A DNA stretch of 64,000 bases from Pseudomonas triticifolii (GTDB taxonomy: Bacteria > Pseudomonadota > Gammaproteobacteria > Pseudomonadales > Pseudomonadaceae), in NCBI RefSeq assembly GCF_014358015.1, contig NZ_JACONV010000001.1, positions 682,001 through 746,000 of the forward strand. The letters run 5' to 3'. A program made the position numbers and the translations under genes. The notes under the pieces were generated by a model that saw nothing but the letters and a program-made list of their open reading frames with translations, was not told where the DNA came from and made no database searches. Positions 34,820-43,304 of this stretch are shown in pieces (position 1 is the stretch's first letter; each line of letters begins with the position of its first letter).

Positions 34820-36172
34820 ATGAGTTTCATCATTTGCATGAGCGTGCTCGGCGCGCTGTTGATGCTATTGGCATTGACGTCTTCCTACCTGCGCTGGATG
34901 CCGGTCACCACGTCGGCGTTGTGCCTGGCTTTTGGCTTTGGCATTGGTCCGATGGGACTAGGTGTGCTGGATCTGGACTTCAAAGAGTCCTATGAATGGC
35001 TCGAACGCCTGACCGAAGCTGCGGTGCTGTTTTCGTTGTTCAGTACAGGCATCAAGTTGCGCCTGCCACTGCACTGCAAAGCCTGGCATACCGCCTATTG
35101 GCTGGCAGGGCCGGTGATGCTGGCATCAATTGCAGGCGTCTCCATCGCCGCCCACTACCTGTTCGGCCTGACGTGGGGAATCGCATTGCTGCTGGGCGCT
35201 ATGCTTTCGCCGACAGATCCGGTGCTGGCGGGAATGGTGCAGGTGAACAATGCACAGGATCAGGACCGTCTGCGCTTCGGCCTGTCCGGCGAAGCCGGGC
35301 TAAACGACGGAACGGCGTTCCCCTTTGTGCTCTTCGCGCTGCTGTACCTGAGTTCTGGAGAGACCACCACAGACTGGCTGCAGTTGTGGTTTATCAAGCA
35401 TCTGATCTGGGCGGTGCCCGCCGGTCTGCTGATTGGTTACGGCATGGGCCGGGGCGTCGGGCATCTGATGATCTTCCTGCGGATCAGAAATGCCGACAGC
35501 ACGTCCTCGCCCAATGACTACCTGGCGCTGGCGCTGATCGCGCTGTCCTACGTGGTGGCGCAAAGCGTGGATGCGTTCGGGTTTCTCTCGGTATTCGCCG
35601 CAGGCGTCGGTCTGCGTCAGGCGGAAGCACGCGTCACCCGTTCCGAATTACCTTCCGAACACGTTGCGCAACCCGTGCTCGGCCACATGACCGCTTCGCT
35701 TGAAAAAGGCACAGTGGTCGAGGCCAAAGATCTCAGCGATTCGCAGCTCGCCGCCGGTGTCATGATGGGCGATATGCTGGCGTTTGGCAGCCTGGTCGAG
35801 CGGGCCATGGAAGTGCTGCTGATCACGCTGCTGGGCGCAGCTTTGGCGGTTTATTGGGACTGGCGCGCCATCGGTTTGGGGCTGGCGCTGTTCTGCGTCA
35901 TTCGGCCAGTGAGCGTATGGTTTCTGATCAGCAAACGGCTGCTCAACAATAGCCAAAAGGCGCTGGTGGGCTGGTTCGGCATACGCGGTATCGGCAGCCT
36001 GTATTACTTGTGTTTTGCACTCTCCCACGGACTGTCCGACGACATCGGTCATCTCGTGATTGGCATGACACTGTCGGTCGTCGCACTCAGCATTCTGGTG
36101 CATGGCATCAGTATCCAGCCGCTGCTGGAGCGCTATGAGCGCAGTTCCCGGGCCAATACCGCTCCAGAATAA
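34820..36172 (+). CDS. CPA1-family Na+/H+ (cation/proton) antiporter
   Basis: Encodes 450 aa with 12-13 membrane segments. The conserved SPTDPVLAGMVQV and GLSGEAGLNDGTAFPF motifs, including the paired acidic residue in GEAGLNDG, mark the CPA1 NhaP-type group. It exchanges Na+ or K+ for protons across the inner membrane. Length (450) is a little longer than bacterial NhaP core proteins but has no added domain. The next 220 bp before moaA show no gene. Confidence 0.88.
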   Translation: MSFIICMSVLGALLMLLALTSSYLRWMPVTTSALCLAFGFGIGPMGLGVLDLDFKESYEWLERLTEAAVLFSLFSTGIKLRLPLHCKAWHTAYWLAGPVMLASIAGVSIAAHYLFGLTWGIALLLGAMLSPTDPVLAGMVQVNNAQDQDRLRFGLSGEAGLNDGTAFPFVLFALLYLSSGETTTDWLQLWFIKHLIWAVPAGLLIGYGMGRGVGHLMIFLRIRNADSTSSPNDYLALALIALSYVVAQSVDAFGFLSVFAAGVGLRQAEARVTRSELPSEHVAQPVLGHMTASLEKGTVVEAKDLSDSQLAAGVMMGDMLAFGSLVERAMEVLLITLLGAALAVYWDWRAIGLGLALFCVIRPVSVWFLISKRLLNNSQKALVGWFGIRGIGSLYYLCFALSHGLSDDIGHLVIGMTLSVVALSILVHGISIQPLLERYERSSRANTAPE

Positions 36173-36396
36173 CGGCAGCGCGTACTGCCATAGAGCAAGT
36201 CGATGAGACCATTGGAACAAGCGATTGGACTGCGGCATTTCGACTCGGTAGCGTGGATGGCATGAAGCCAGTGCAATCGCCGTGACCTGTCGCTACTATG
36301 GGTCTGCAATGTGATGCTTAATAAATCAAACTCCTTCAGTGCGTCGGCGTCCAAATCGGGCAAGCCATTCATTGATCGATCAAGTAAGAAGGTGAA

Positions 36397-37395
36397 ATGT
36401 CAGAACCCGTCCTGATGGACCGCTTTGCCCGCAAAGTCGACTATCTGCGCATGTCGGTAACCGACCGGTGCGATTTCCGTTGCGTGTATTGCATGGCCGA
36501 AGAGATGACGTTTCTGCCTCGTCAACAGATTCTTTCGCTTGAAGAGATCCTGCAGGTTGCCGAGCGTTTCGTGGCGCTGGGAACGCGCAAGATTCGTCTG
36601 ACCGGTGGCGAGCCGCTGGTGCGCGCCGGTGTCGTGGGCCTGTGTGAGCGAATCGCTGCCCTGCCCGGCCTTCGCGAACTGTGCATGACCACCAATGGCT
36701 CGCAACTGGACAAGCTGGCTGCGCCGCTTTTCAACGCAGGCGTCACGCGTCTGAACATCAGCCTCGACAGCCTGGACCCGGCCCGTTTTCGTGAATTGAC
36801 CCGCACCGGCGACCTGAACAAAGTCATCGCCGGTATCGACGCCGCCAATGCAGCAGGTTTCACTCATACCAAGCTCAACTGCGTGGTGATGCAGGGCCGC
36901 AACGATCATGAGGTCAACGACCTGCTGGCCTTCGCGATTGATCGCAATCTGGATGTGTCGTTCATTGAAGAGATGCCGCTGGGCGTCATCAGCGAGCACA
37001 GCCGTGCTGAATCGTTCTGCTCCAGCGATCAGGTTCGCGAGCGCATTGCCGAGCGCTACACGCTCGTACCTTCCACCGATTCCACGCAAGGCCCGTCACG
37101 TTACTGGCGGCTGGCTGAAGCACCCGGGATTCGTATCGGTTTTATCTCGCCGCACAGTCACAACTTCTGCAGCACCTGCAACCGGGTTCGCCTGACGGTC
37201 GAAGGCCGCTTGCTGCTGTGCCTGGGCAACGAGCACTCGGTAGACCTCAAGTCTGTACTGCGAGCCAATCCCGGTGAGCCGCACAAACTGGAAAAGGCGA
37301 TCATCGACGCCATGCAGATCAAGCCCTGGAGCCACAACTTCACCCATGATGATGGTGTGCAGGTGGTGCGCTTCATGAACATGACCGGCGGCTGA
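36397..37395 (+). CDS. moaA: GTP 3',8-cyclase MoaA
   Basis: Encodes 332 aa. The radical-SAM cluster Cys25, Cys29, Cys32 ([11 protein letters not shown]) and the second cluster [19 protein letters not shown] are both present. MoaA makes the first molybdenum-cofactor intermediate from GTP with MoaC. The C-terminus MTGG matches the conserved Gly-Gly tail required for activity. No other moa gene is adjacent, so this is a stand-alone copy. A terminator overlaps its stop codon. Confidence 0.96.
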   Translation: MSEPVLMDRFARKVDYLRMSVTDRCDFRCVYCMAEEMTFLPRQQILSLEEILQVAERFVALGTRKIRLTGGEPLVRAGVVGLCERIAALPGLRELCMTTNGSQLDKLAAPLFNAGVTRLNISLDSLDPARFRELTRTGDLNKVIAGIDAANAAGFTHTKLNCVVMQGRNDHEVNDLLAFAIDRNLDVSFIEEMPLGVISEHSRAESFCSSDQVRERIAERYTLVPSTDSTQGPSRYWRLAEAPGIRIGFISPHSHNFCSTCNRVRLTVEGRLLLCLGNEHSVDLKSVLRANPGEPHKLEKAIIDAMQIKPWSHNFTHDDGVQVVRFMNMTGG

Positions 37396-37406
37396 CGCCG
37401 GTCTTT
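37383..37406 (+). terminator. Terminator overlapping the moaA stop codon
   Basis: GACCGGCG and CGCCGGTC arms, 8 bp, with a 5-base loop that contains part of the TGA stop, followed by TTT. It ends 3 bp before the convergent DUF3833 gene. Confidence 0.65.
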
Positions 37407-37408
37407 CA

Positions 37409-37948
37409 CTATTTCGCAGCGTCCTGCTTGCGGAAAAACAGGGTGACCTGCCCGACCTCGACACCCAGCTTGGTCATGGATGAACGGTTGGCCATGGTTT
37501 GCTTGTCGATCAGGTACATCCAGTCGTCCAGGCTGACGTCATACTCAGTGCCGTCCACCGGCAGTCTCAGCACATAACGCCAGTGAAAACTGTTGCCTGA
37601 GACCTCTCCTGTGGCCACGCCGACCACATCACCGGCTGTGCCCGTCCAGCGACCCGGTCCGTCCGGGCGCAAGCGCCATTCGCGAACCTGCTGGGTGCCG
37701 TCGCTGTAGCTGAACGCCTCATGCATCACCAGCACTTCACCCTCGCTGCGGCCGTTGATGATCACGTGAAAGCGTTTGGTGACTTCGCCCGAGCGCTTTT
37801 GGAACATACCCCAGGCTTCAACGCGACCGGTGAAGTACTCACGAAGGTCGAGTTTCGGCGTTTCCTGACTGTAATGGCTAACGGGAACGCCACCACAGCC
37901 CGCGAGAAGCGATCCGAGACAGAGCAGTAACAACCACTTTCTGAGCAT
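37409..37948 (-). CDS. DUF3833 outer-membrane lipoprotein
   Basis: Encodes 179 aa with lipoprotein signal LLCLGSLLAGC and predicted lipidated Cys18. The mature part (YSQETPKLDLREYFTGRVEAWGMFQKRSGEV) matches DUF3833 lipoproteins. Function unknown. GGAGGGCTC precedes the ATG at 37948. It is 17 bp after the chalcone-isomerase-like gene; this pair is often found together. Confidence 0.82.
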   Translation of the reverse strand: MLRKWLLLLCLGSLLAGCGGVPVSHYSQETPKLDLREYFTGRVEAWGMFQKRSGEVTKRFHVIINGRSEGEVLVMHEAFSYSDGTQQVREWRLRPDGPGRWTGTAGDVVGVATGEVSGNSFHWRYVLRLPVDGTEYDVSLDDWMYLIDKQTMANRSSMTKLGVEVGQVTLFFRKQDAAK

Positions 37949-37965
37949 GAGCCCTCCATGAATTT

Positions 37966-38484
37966 TCAAGATTCCGCCTTGCCCAGCAAACGTTCCCTGA
38001 GCTCCGGATTACGGGTTTTAGGATCAAGCCAGATCAGAAAGAATGCCTTGGCGAAGGCGCTGTCAGGCACGACATGCTGCAGTTTCTCCCCCACATAAAA
38101 TCGCGCTTCGCGTCCCGGTACATAAACGCCCGTGATTTTCATGCCGGGCTGCACGTCGACAAATGACTGGTCCATCTGCTGGCGCCACGTCTTGAGCTGT
38201 TCGGCAGTAACAGCCGAACCTGAGATACGCTTGATTTCATCAATGCTGGCATCGACCAGATCTTCCCGGTCGATGGCACGGTGATAGGTGAGTTCAAGCG
38301 CCATTGGCGCATCGACATTGAAGGGTTTCGCAGGGCTGAACAGCCTGGCTGAATAGATTCGAAATCCGAACAACGTAAGCTCGCCGGATCCTACGACCTG
38401 CGCGTCAGGCAGTGCTTCACGCCAGCTGGCATGAGCACCACCGCTGATCAGCAGCAGGACCAACAACCATCTCGGCACAACCAT
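37966..38484 (-). CDS. Chalcone-isomerase-like periplasmic protein
   Basis: Encodes 172 aa with a Sec signal peptide (hydrophobic residues 6-16, cleavage near AHASW). LTLFGFRIYSARLF and ALELTYHRAIDREDLVDASIDEI are the bacterial chalcone-isomerase-like family blocks. The bacterial proteins are not proven isomerases. It forms a two-gene unit with the DUF3833 lipoprotein downstream. Confidence 0.82.
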   Translation of the reverse strand: MVVPRWLLVLLLISGGAHASWREALPDAQVVGSGELTLFGFRIYSARLFSPAKPFNVDAPMALELTYHRAIDREDLVDASIDEIKRISGSAVTAEQLKTWRQQMDQSFVDVQPGMKITGVYVPGREARFYVGEKLQHVVPDSAFAKAFFLIWLDPKTRNPELRERLLGKAES

Positions 38485-39012
38485 TGTCAGCCTCGGGCAG
38501 ATCCCGTCGGTGTGGGCGCCAACGGGTGTATGTAAATGAGGTGAGCCAGCGGTGTGGTCTATACCGAAACCGGCAAAAACAGCGCCATACGCGCTGACTC
38601 AGTGGTAAAAATCTATACCAGTCAAATCGCTTTGTACAACAATACGACAATCTTTTTTTCAGTTTTGAAACAGTCCGCACCGTAACGTTATCGAAACTGT
38701 TACAAATCCTCCAATTAGCGCCCTCTTAAGAGATTCAATGTGCACTCGGTCATCAGACAACAGGTAACCCCAAATGCAGCGAGAGCTGACGATGGTGAAT
38801 ACCTGTCAACGTCGATAATAAACAACGCGTACACACTGACAGCGTAGACACACTATTTAAAGTCGCCACGCCTGGATAATTGATTATATATAACCAAACA
38901 TCCTTTAAAAAAGCCGGACCGTAAAAAGTCTGCCTGCATGTTGACATGGAGGCAGACTTTCCAACCGGCCAAAAGACGTTATTGAAACCTGTGTACTAAC
39001 GACTCGACCGCA
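38485..39012. other. AT-rich intergenic region, candidate promoter and dyad, no gene
   Basis: About 530 bp, clearly more AT-rich than surrounding genes. On the minus strand TTGTAC (38634-38639) and TATAGA (38612-38617), spaced 16 bases, form a candidate sigma-70 promoter for the chalcone-isomerase-like gene. A dyad GTAAC-N12-GTTAC is at 38682-38703. A terminator for the next gene is at 38924-38960. I see no coding frame. Confidence 0.5.
38924..38960 (-). terminator. Terminator downstream of the 105-aa gene
   Basis: AAAGTCTGCCT and AGGCAGACTTT arms, 11 bp, around a 13-base loop; on the minus strand the stem ends in a run of T. It begins about 52 bases after the stop at 39013. Confidence 0.75.
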
Positions 39013-39330
39013 TCAAGCGACTCGACTGTGTGCTTGACGGCGACTGTTATGCCATTCGGTCTTGAGCGCCTGCAGCGTGCTTTCCATGTAGGCACGATCG
39101 GCGGCGGCCTTCTTGCCAACGTAGCCCAGGCCTCGGCGGAACATGCCCAGCGCGGCGCGCAGCTCAGGATGAGCCTCGCGGAAATCATCGTCGTGCGTGT
39201 GCGGAGTCATAGGGTCTACATGCACTTCGCCGGAATCGGCAATCCATGCAATATGGTTATCAAGTGTGTCTTTGCGGGCGGCAAACAGACGAGCCAGTTC
39301 ATCAATATTCGGCTGCTGATTCATGTTCAT
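39013..39330 (-). CDS. Hypothetical protein, 105 aa
   Basis: Encodes 105 aa, soluble and helical, with an acid- and histidine-rich middle (DPMTPHTHDDDFREAHPE). GAAGGAGCATC precedes the ATG at 39330, with a second in-frame ATG two codons later. It has its own terminator. I do not recognise the family. Confidence 0.7.
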   Translation of the reverse strand: MNMNQQPNIDELARLFAARKDTLDNHIAWIADSGEVHVDPMTPHTHDDDFREAHPELRAALGMFRRGLGYVGKKAAADRAYMESTLQALKTEWHNSRRQAHSRVA

Positions 39331-39857
39331 GTTGATGCTCCTTCGCTCGTAAGCAGTTCAATGGTTGATACATCAAGTTCATGTGCCAGACGATTCATGC
39401 ACGAAACACGATGATGTGTTCGTCGAATGCAGATCCAGCCCTCAAGGAAATGCAGGTAGCCTTGATGCAAAGCCGCTACATGGCAGCGTCATCGAAGAGA
39501 GAAGAAGTCGCGAAACCCAAAGACCTGACGATCATTTATGATCCACCACAAGCATCTTGAGGATGTTTCGCCAGCTTCTCGCCTGTTTCGACGATCATGC
39601 CAGGTCAGCTTCATCAATCTGCCTTGTGGGCAGCCTACATCCGGGAACATCTCGACGGCTTGCCGAGCCTGTTCAATACATCTTTGCGGTGCTCCCGATC
39701 AGGGAGACAGCTGCATAATGCAAAAGGAAACCGGGGGCGTCAATCATTATGTAGTGATATTTTTAATGCACTACATAATTGTCCGACAAGAACGAAAATA
39801 AGGCGCAGTGACCGTTTGGTCACTGCGCCATTGATGCGCGGGGGTTATGGATGAGGG
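39331..39857. other. Intergenic region, no convincing gene
   Basis: About 530 bp between two leftward genes. It should hold the promoter of the 105-aa gene. A terminator for the isochorismatase-like gene lies at its right end (39802-39829). Short open frames are present, but lack ribosome sites and family resemblance. Confidence 0.5.
39802..39829 (-). terminator. Terminator of the isochorismatase-like gene
   Basis: GGCGCAGTGACC and GGTCACTGCGCC, a perfect 12-bp stem with a 4-base loop; minus-strand sequence after it is TTATTTTCG. It starts 28 bases past the stop codon. Confidence 0.8.
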
Positions 39858-40487
39858 TTAACGAGCGGTAAAAGCGCTGTAGCTGTTCATCAGGTTGCGG
39901 TAGTTCGGAATACGCTGAGACAGCAGGTTGGCCAGGCCTTCCATGTCATTGCGCCAGTCAACCTGCAGCTCGCAGGCCACCGAGAACCAGTTGACCAATT
40001 GCGCACCGGCCGCGCTCATGCGCGCCCAGGCTGCCTTCTGAACAGTCTCATTGAACGTGCCCGACGCATCGGTCACCACAAACACTTCGAAACCTTCAGC
40101 CAGTGCGCACAAGGTCGGGAATGCAACGCAAACGTCCGTCACCACGCCCGCGATGATCAGCTGTTTGCGGCCAGTCGCCTTGACCGCTGCGACGAAATCC
40201 TCGTTGTCCCATGCATTGATCTGGCCGGGGCGCGGAATGTAAGGCGCGTCCGGGAACATTTCCTTGAGTTCAGGCACCAGCGGACCGTTGGGACCGTTTT
40301 CAAAACTAGTGGTCAGGATGGTAGGCAGACCAAAGAACTTGGCCAGGTCGCCCAGTGCCAACACGTTGTTCTTGAACTCATTGGGAGAAAAGTCCTGCAC
40401 CAGTGAAATCAGGCCGGTCTGATGATCGACCAGCAGAACCGCGGCATCGTCTTTGTTCAAACGGTTGTAAGGGGTTGCAGTGCTCAT
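39858..40487 (-). CDS. Isochorismatase-like cysteine hydrolase, YcaC type
   Basis: Encodes 209 aa. The N-terminal VLLVDHQTGLISLV supplies the catalytic Asp, KATGRKQLIIAGVVTDVCVAFPTL the catalytic Cys, and the Lys lies in the KATGRKQ region. The family hydrolyses amides or enol ethers in small molecules; YcaC-like members have unknown substrates. It is the last gene of the leftward group with the amidohydrolase, the ABM protein and the LysR regulator, which suggests hydrolysis of a shared substrate. Confidence 0.88.
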   Translation of the reverse strand: MSTATPYNRLNKDDAAVLLVDHQTGLISLVQDFSPNEFKNNVLALGDLAKFFGLPTILTTSFENGPNGPLVPELKEMFPDAPYIPRPGQINAWDNEDFVAAVKATGRKQLIIAGVVTDVCVAFPTLCALAEGFEVFVVTDASGTFNETVQKAAWARMSAAGAQLVNWFSVACELQVDWRNDMEGLANLLSQRIPNYRNLMNSYSAFTAR

Positions 40488-40558
40488 GATTGACTCCTAT
40501 TAGGGTTGTCGCTAATGGCACAGGGCGCAACGGCCCCGTGCAGTCCTGGGTAATTGGG

Positions 40559-42538
40559 TCAGAAGGCGAAGCAGGAGCAGCCGAACGCGCCCCAGAAACC
40601 CTGGAAGTCGCTGACCGGCGCACTGGAAAGCCGCGCCCGTTCATGGCTGTGGACGTGAACGGCGCAAGGGCCGCTGCACTGATGTACCTGGGCGAGCATC
40701 GGCGAGGCCGGACGCCAATGGCCTGGAACCCTGGCCACCGGCGACCAGTCCGGCAGTACCGGCAGGCTGGGTGGCGCCAGGGTTTCGAAGTCGCCGCTGC
40801 CGTACACAACCTTGCCGTCGACGACCGTCAGCACCGATTCGATCCACTTGATGGCTTCAGGCTCGACGCTGAAGTAATCCGCCGAAAGTGCCACAACATC
40901 CGCCAGTTGCCCGACCTTGATCTGGCCTTTCTTGCCCTGCTCGGACGAGAACCAGGCACTGCCGTGGGTGAACAGTTCCAGCGCGGTCTCGCGTGGCAGC
41001 CCTTCGGGATAGAGTTCCAGACCGCCAACCGTGCGGCCGCTGACCATCCAGTAAAGCGAGGTCCAAGGGTTGTAGCTGGACACTCGCGTGGCGTCGGTAC
41101 CTGCGCCCACCGGCACGCCTTCGGACAACATGCGCTTGATCGGTGGCGTCATCTCGGCGGCCTTGGCGCCATAACGCTCCACGAAATACTCACCCTGAAA
41201 CGCCATACGGTCCTGGATCGCAATCCCGCCGCCCAGCGCACGAACGCGTTCGATGTTCTTCGGCGTGATGGTTTCGCAATGGTCGAAGAACCACGGCAGG
41301 CCATTGAACGGAATGTCGCGGTTGACCTTCTCGAACACGTCCAGCATGCGGCTGATGGATTCATCGTAGGTGGCGTGCAGGCGGAACGGCCAGCGATGCT
41401 CGACCAGGTGTCGCACGACAGGCTCCAGATCACCTTCCATGCCAGGCGGCAGATCCGGACGAGGCTCGAGGAAATCCTCGAAGTCGGCGGCCGAAAAGGT
41501 CAACATCTCCCCTGCCCCGTTATGCCGCAGAAAGTCGTCACCCTGGTGCAGCGTGACGGTGCTGGTCCAGTTCTTGAAGTCGGCCAGCTCCTCCTTGGGC
41601 TTCTGGGTGAACAGGTTGTAGGCGATACGCACGGTCAGCTGTTTTTCCCGCGCCAACTGTTCAATCACCGCGTAGTCATCGGGATAGTTCTGGAAGCCGC
41701 CACCGGCGTCGATGGCGCTGGTCAGGCCCAGGCGGTTGAGTTCACGCATGAACTGCCGCGTCGAGTTGACCTGATATTCCAACGGCAGCTTCGGCCCCTT
41801 GGCCAACGTCGAATACAGAATCATCGCGTTGGGCTTGGCCACCAGCATGCCGGTCGGGTTGCCCTGCGAATCACGAACGATCTCGCCGCCCGGCGGGTTC
41901 GGTGTGTCACGGGTATAGCCTGCCACGCGCAAAGCGGCACGGTTGAGCAAGGCGCGGTCGTACAAATGCAGCACGAACACCGGCGTGTCAGGTGCGGCCT
42001 GATTGAGCTCTTCCAGGGTCGGCATGCGTTTTTCGGCAAACTGGAATTCGTTCCAGCCGCCCACTACACGCACCCATTGCGGGGTCGGCGTGCGATCAGC
42101 CTGATCCTTGAGCATGCGCAGCGCGTCGGCCAGCGAAGGCACACCCTCCCAGCGCAATTCGAGGTTGTAGTTCAGCCCCCCACGAATCAGGTGCAGGTGA
42201 GAGTCATTGAGACCCGGAATCACCGTGCGCTGCTTGAGGTCGATCACCTGTGTCGCACTGCCGCGCAAGGCCATGACGTCTGCATCACTGCCCACCGCGA
42301 CAAACCGGCCACCACTGATCGCCACAGCGCTGGCCTTGGGCTTTTCACGGTCAACCGTATGGAATTGACCATTGAACAGAATCAGTTCGGCATTCATCGC
42401 TACACCTTTGGCGGAAGATTGAGAAGCACCGGCCAGGCCGGAGAAAGACAGAGAAGGCAGGATCGCCGCAGCCGCGCTCAGCAGTGAGCTCTTGGCAAGA
42501 AAGCGGCGTCGTTGCAGATCGGTTTTGTCATCTGTCAT
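40559..42538 (-). CDS. Tat-exported amidohydrolase (YtcJ-like) with Cys/His tail
   Basis: Encodes 659 aa. A twin-arginine signal (RRRFLAKS, residues 10-17, then a moderately hydrophobic stretch) indicates folded export. The amidohydrolase-3 core has the metal motif NDSHLHL near residue 113, later catalytic His and Asp in the FDHCETI and GAGTDATRVS blocks. About 65 residues at the end form an unusual tail with QCSGPCAVHVHSHE and GCSCF. The substrate is unknown. It sits between ABM and isochorismatase-like genes; 4 bp separate it from the ABM stop. Confidence 0.88.
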   Translation of the reverse strand: MTDDKTDLQRRRFLAKSSLLSAAAAILPSLSFSGLAGASQSSAKGVAMNAELILFNGQFHTVDREKPKASAVAISGGRFVAVGSDADVMALRGSATQVIDLKQRTVIPGLNDSHLHLIRGGLNYNLELRWEGVPSLADALRMLKDQADRTPTPQWVRVVGGWNEFQFAEKRMPTLEELNQAAPDTPVFVLHLYDRALLNRAALRVAGYTRDTPNPPGGEIVRDSQGNPTGMLVAKPNAMILYSTLAKGPKLPLEYQVNSTRQFMRELNRLGLTSAIDAGGGFQNYPDDYAVIEQLAREKQLTVRIAYNLFTQKPKEELADFKNWTSTVTLHQGDDFLRHNGAGEMLTFSAADFEDFLEPRPDLPPGMEGDLEPVVRHLVEHRWPFRLHATYDESISRMLDVFEKVNRDIPFNGLPWFFDHCETITPKNIERVRALGGGIAIQDRMAFQGEYFVERYGAKAAEMTPPIKRMLSEGVPVGAGTDATRVSSYNPWTSLYWMVSGRTVGGLELYPEGLPRETALELFTHGSAWFSSEQGKKGQIKVGQLADVVALSADYFSVEPEAIKWIESVLTVVDGKVVYGSGDFETLAPPSLPVLPDWSPVARVPGHWRPASPMLAQVHQCSGPCAVHVHSHERARLSSAPVSDFQGFWGAFGCSCFAF

Positions 42539-42542
42539 CGGA

Positions 42543-43169
42543 TCACCCTCCCTGTGATTTTTTCGCGGACGCGTTCAGCCACGGCGCCATCAGACGCGTT
42601 GCGGCAGGCATCATCAGGTAGACCACCAGCAGAACGATGGTCACAGTCACCAGCGCGGTGCTGACGAAGTAGCTGGAAAGCCAGGGGATACGGGCAAAAA
42701 TCGGCCCCCAGAACAGGGGAACGAACAGCGTAAGGGGCAGGATGACCATGAACGAGACGCACGCCTGCTTCCAGCGTGGCGGCGGACTGCCTTCTTCGCT
42801 GGTCGGCGTGAACCAGAACTCATTGTGCGGGTTGACCAGGGTCTGATCGCCATCGGCAAGCATAGGCTCTGCTTCCTGCACCAGCTTTTTGCGCTCATCT
42901 GAGTCCAGCCAGTCCTGCATGGCCTGCGTCGAATGAAAGCGCAGCACGCTGGTGAACATCTGCAACCCGCCTTCCTTCGCACGGATCACATCCACACCCA
43001 GATGGCCGGGCTTGCCGCTGGCAATGGTCACGATGCGACGCAACCAGCTCTCGTAGGCACTTTCCTGCCCGGTCTTGACCCGATGCTTGATGACCAGGGT
43101 GACGACTTCATTGAAGACCGCACTGCCGATAACATGAGCTTCGGTGTCGAGACGAACGGAATCGGACAT
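42543..43169 (-). CDS. Antibiotic-biosynthesis-monooxygenase-domain membrane protein
   Basis: Encodes 208 aa. An ABM-type ferredoxin fold spans about residues 18-115 (VVTLVIKHRVKTGQESAYESWLRRI, MFTSVLRFHSTQAMQDWLDSDER). Two membrane helices follow at about 137-157 and 167-188. The family often acts on or protects against reactive small molecules, but function here is unknown. It is immediately upstream of the amidohydrolase, so the two are probably co-transcribed. Confidence 0.8.
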   Translation of the reverse strand: MSDSVRLDTEAHVIGSAVFNEVVTLVIKHRVKTGQESAYESWLRRIVTIASGKPGHLGVDVIRAKEGGLQMFTSVLRFHSTQAMQDWLDSDERKKLVQEAEPMLADGDQTLVNPHNEFWFTPTSEEGSPPPRWKQACVSFMVILPLTLFVPLFWGPIFARIPWLSSYFVSTALVTVTIVLLVVYLMMPAATRLMAPWLNASAKKSQGG

Positions 43170-43304
43170 GGCCAGTGGCTCCAGTGACGTGAGTAGATAT
43201 CGGGCCGTGGCCAGTCGAATCCGTACGGCTCAGGGTGTCGACGATACTGCCGTCAAACCAGCGTCAGAAATTGAACGTATGTGCTGTCTTTGTTTTTGCC
43301 TGCC

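Noticed and set aside
36173-36396. Possible molybdenum-cofactor riboswitch before moaA
   Set aside because: I looked for the conserved helix and loop motifs in the leader and found none.
39381-39557. Possible 58-codon gene (alternative start at 39411) on the plus strand
   Set aside because: No ribosome site, weak third-position GC bias, no recognised family; it lies in the upstream region of a divergent gene.
40490-42487. Long plus-strand open frame of about 665 codons opposite the amidohydrolase
   Set aside because: It is antisense to a well-conserved gene, lacks a ribosome site and has an Arg/His/Gln-rich composition typical of a shadow frame in high-GC DNA.
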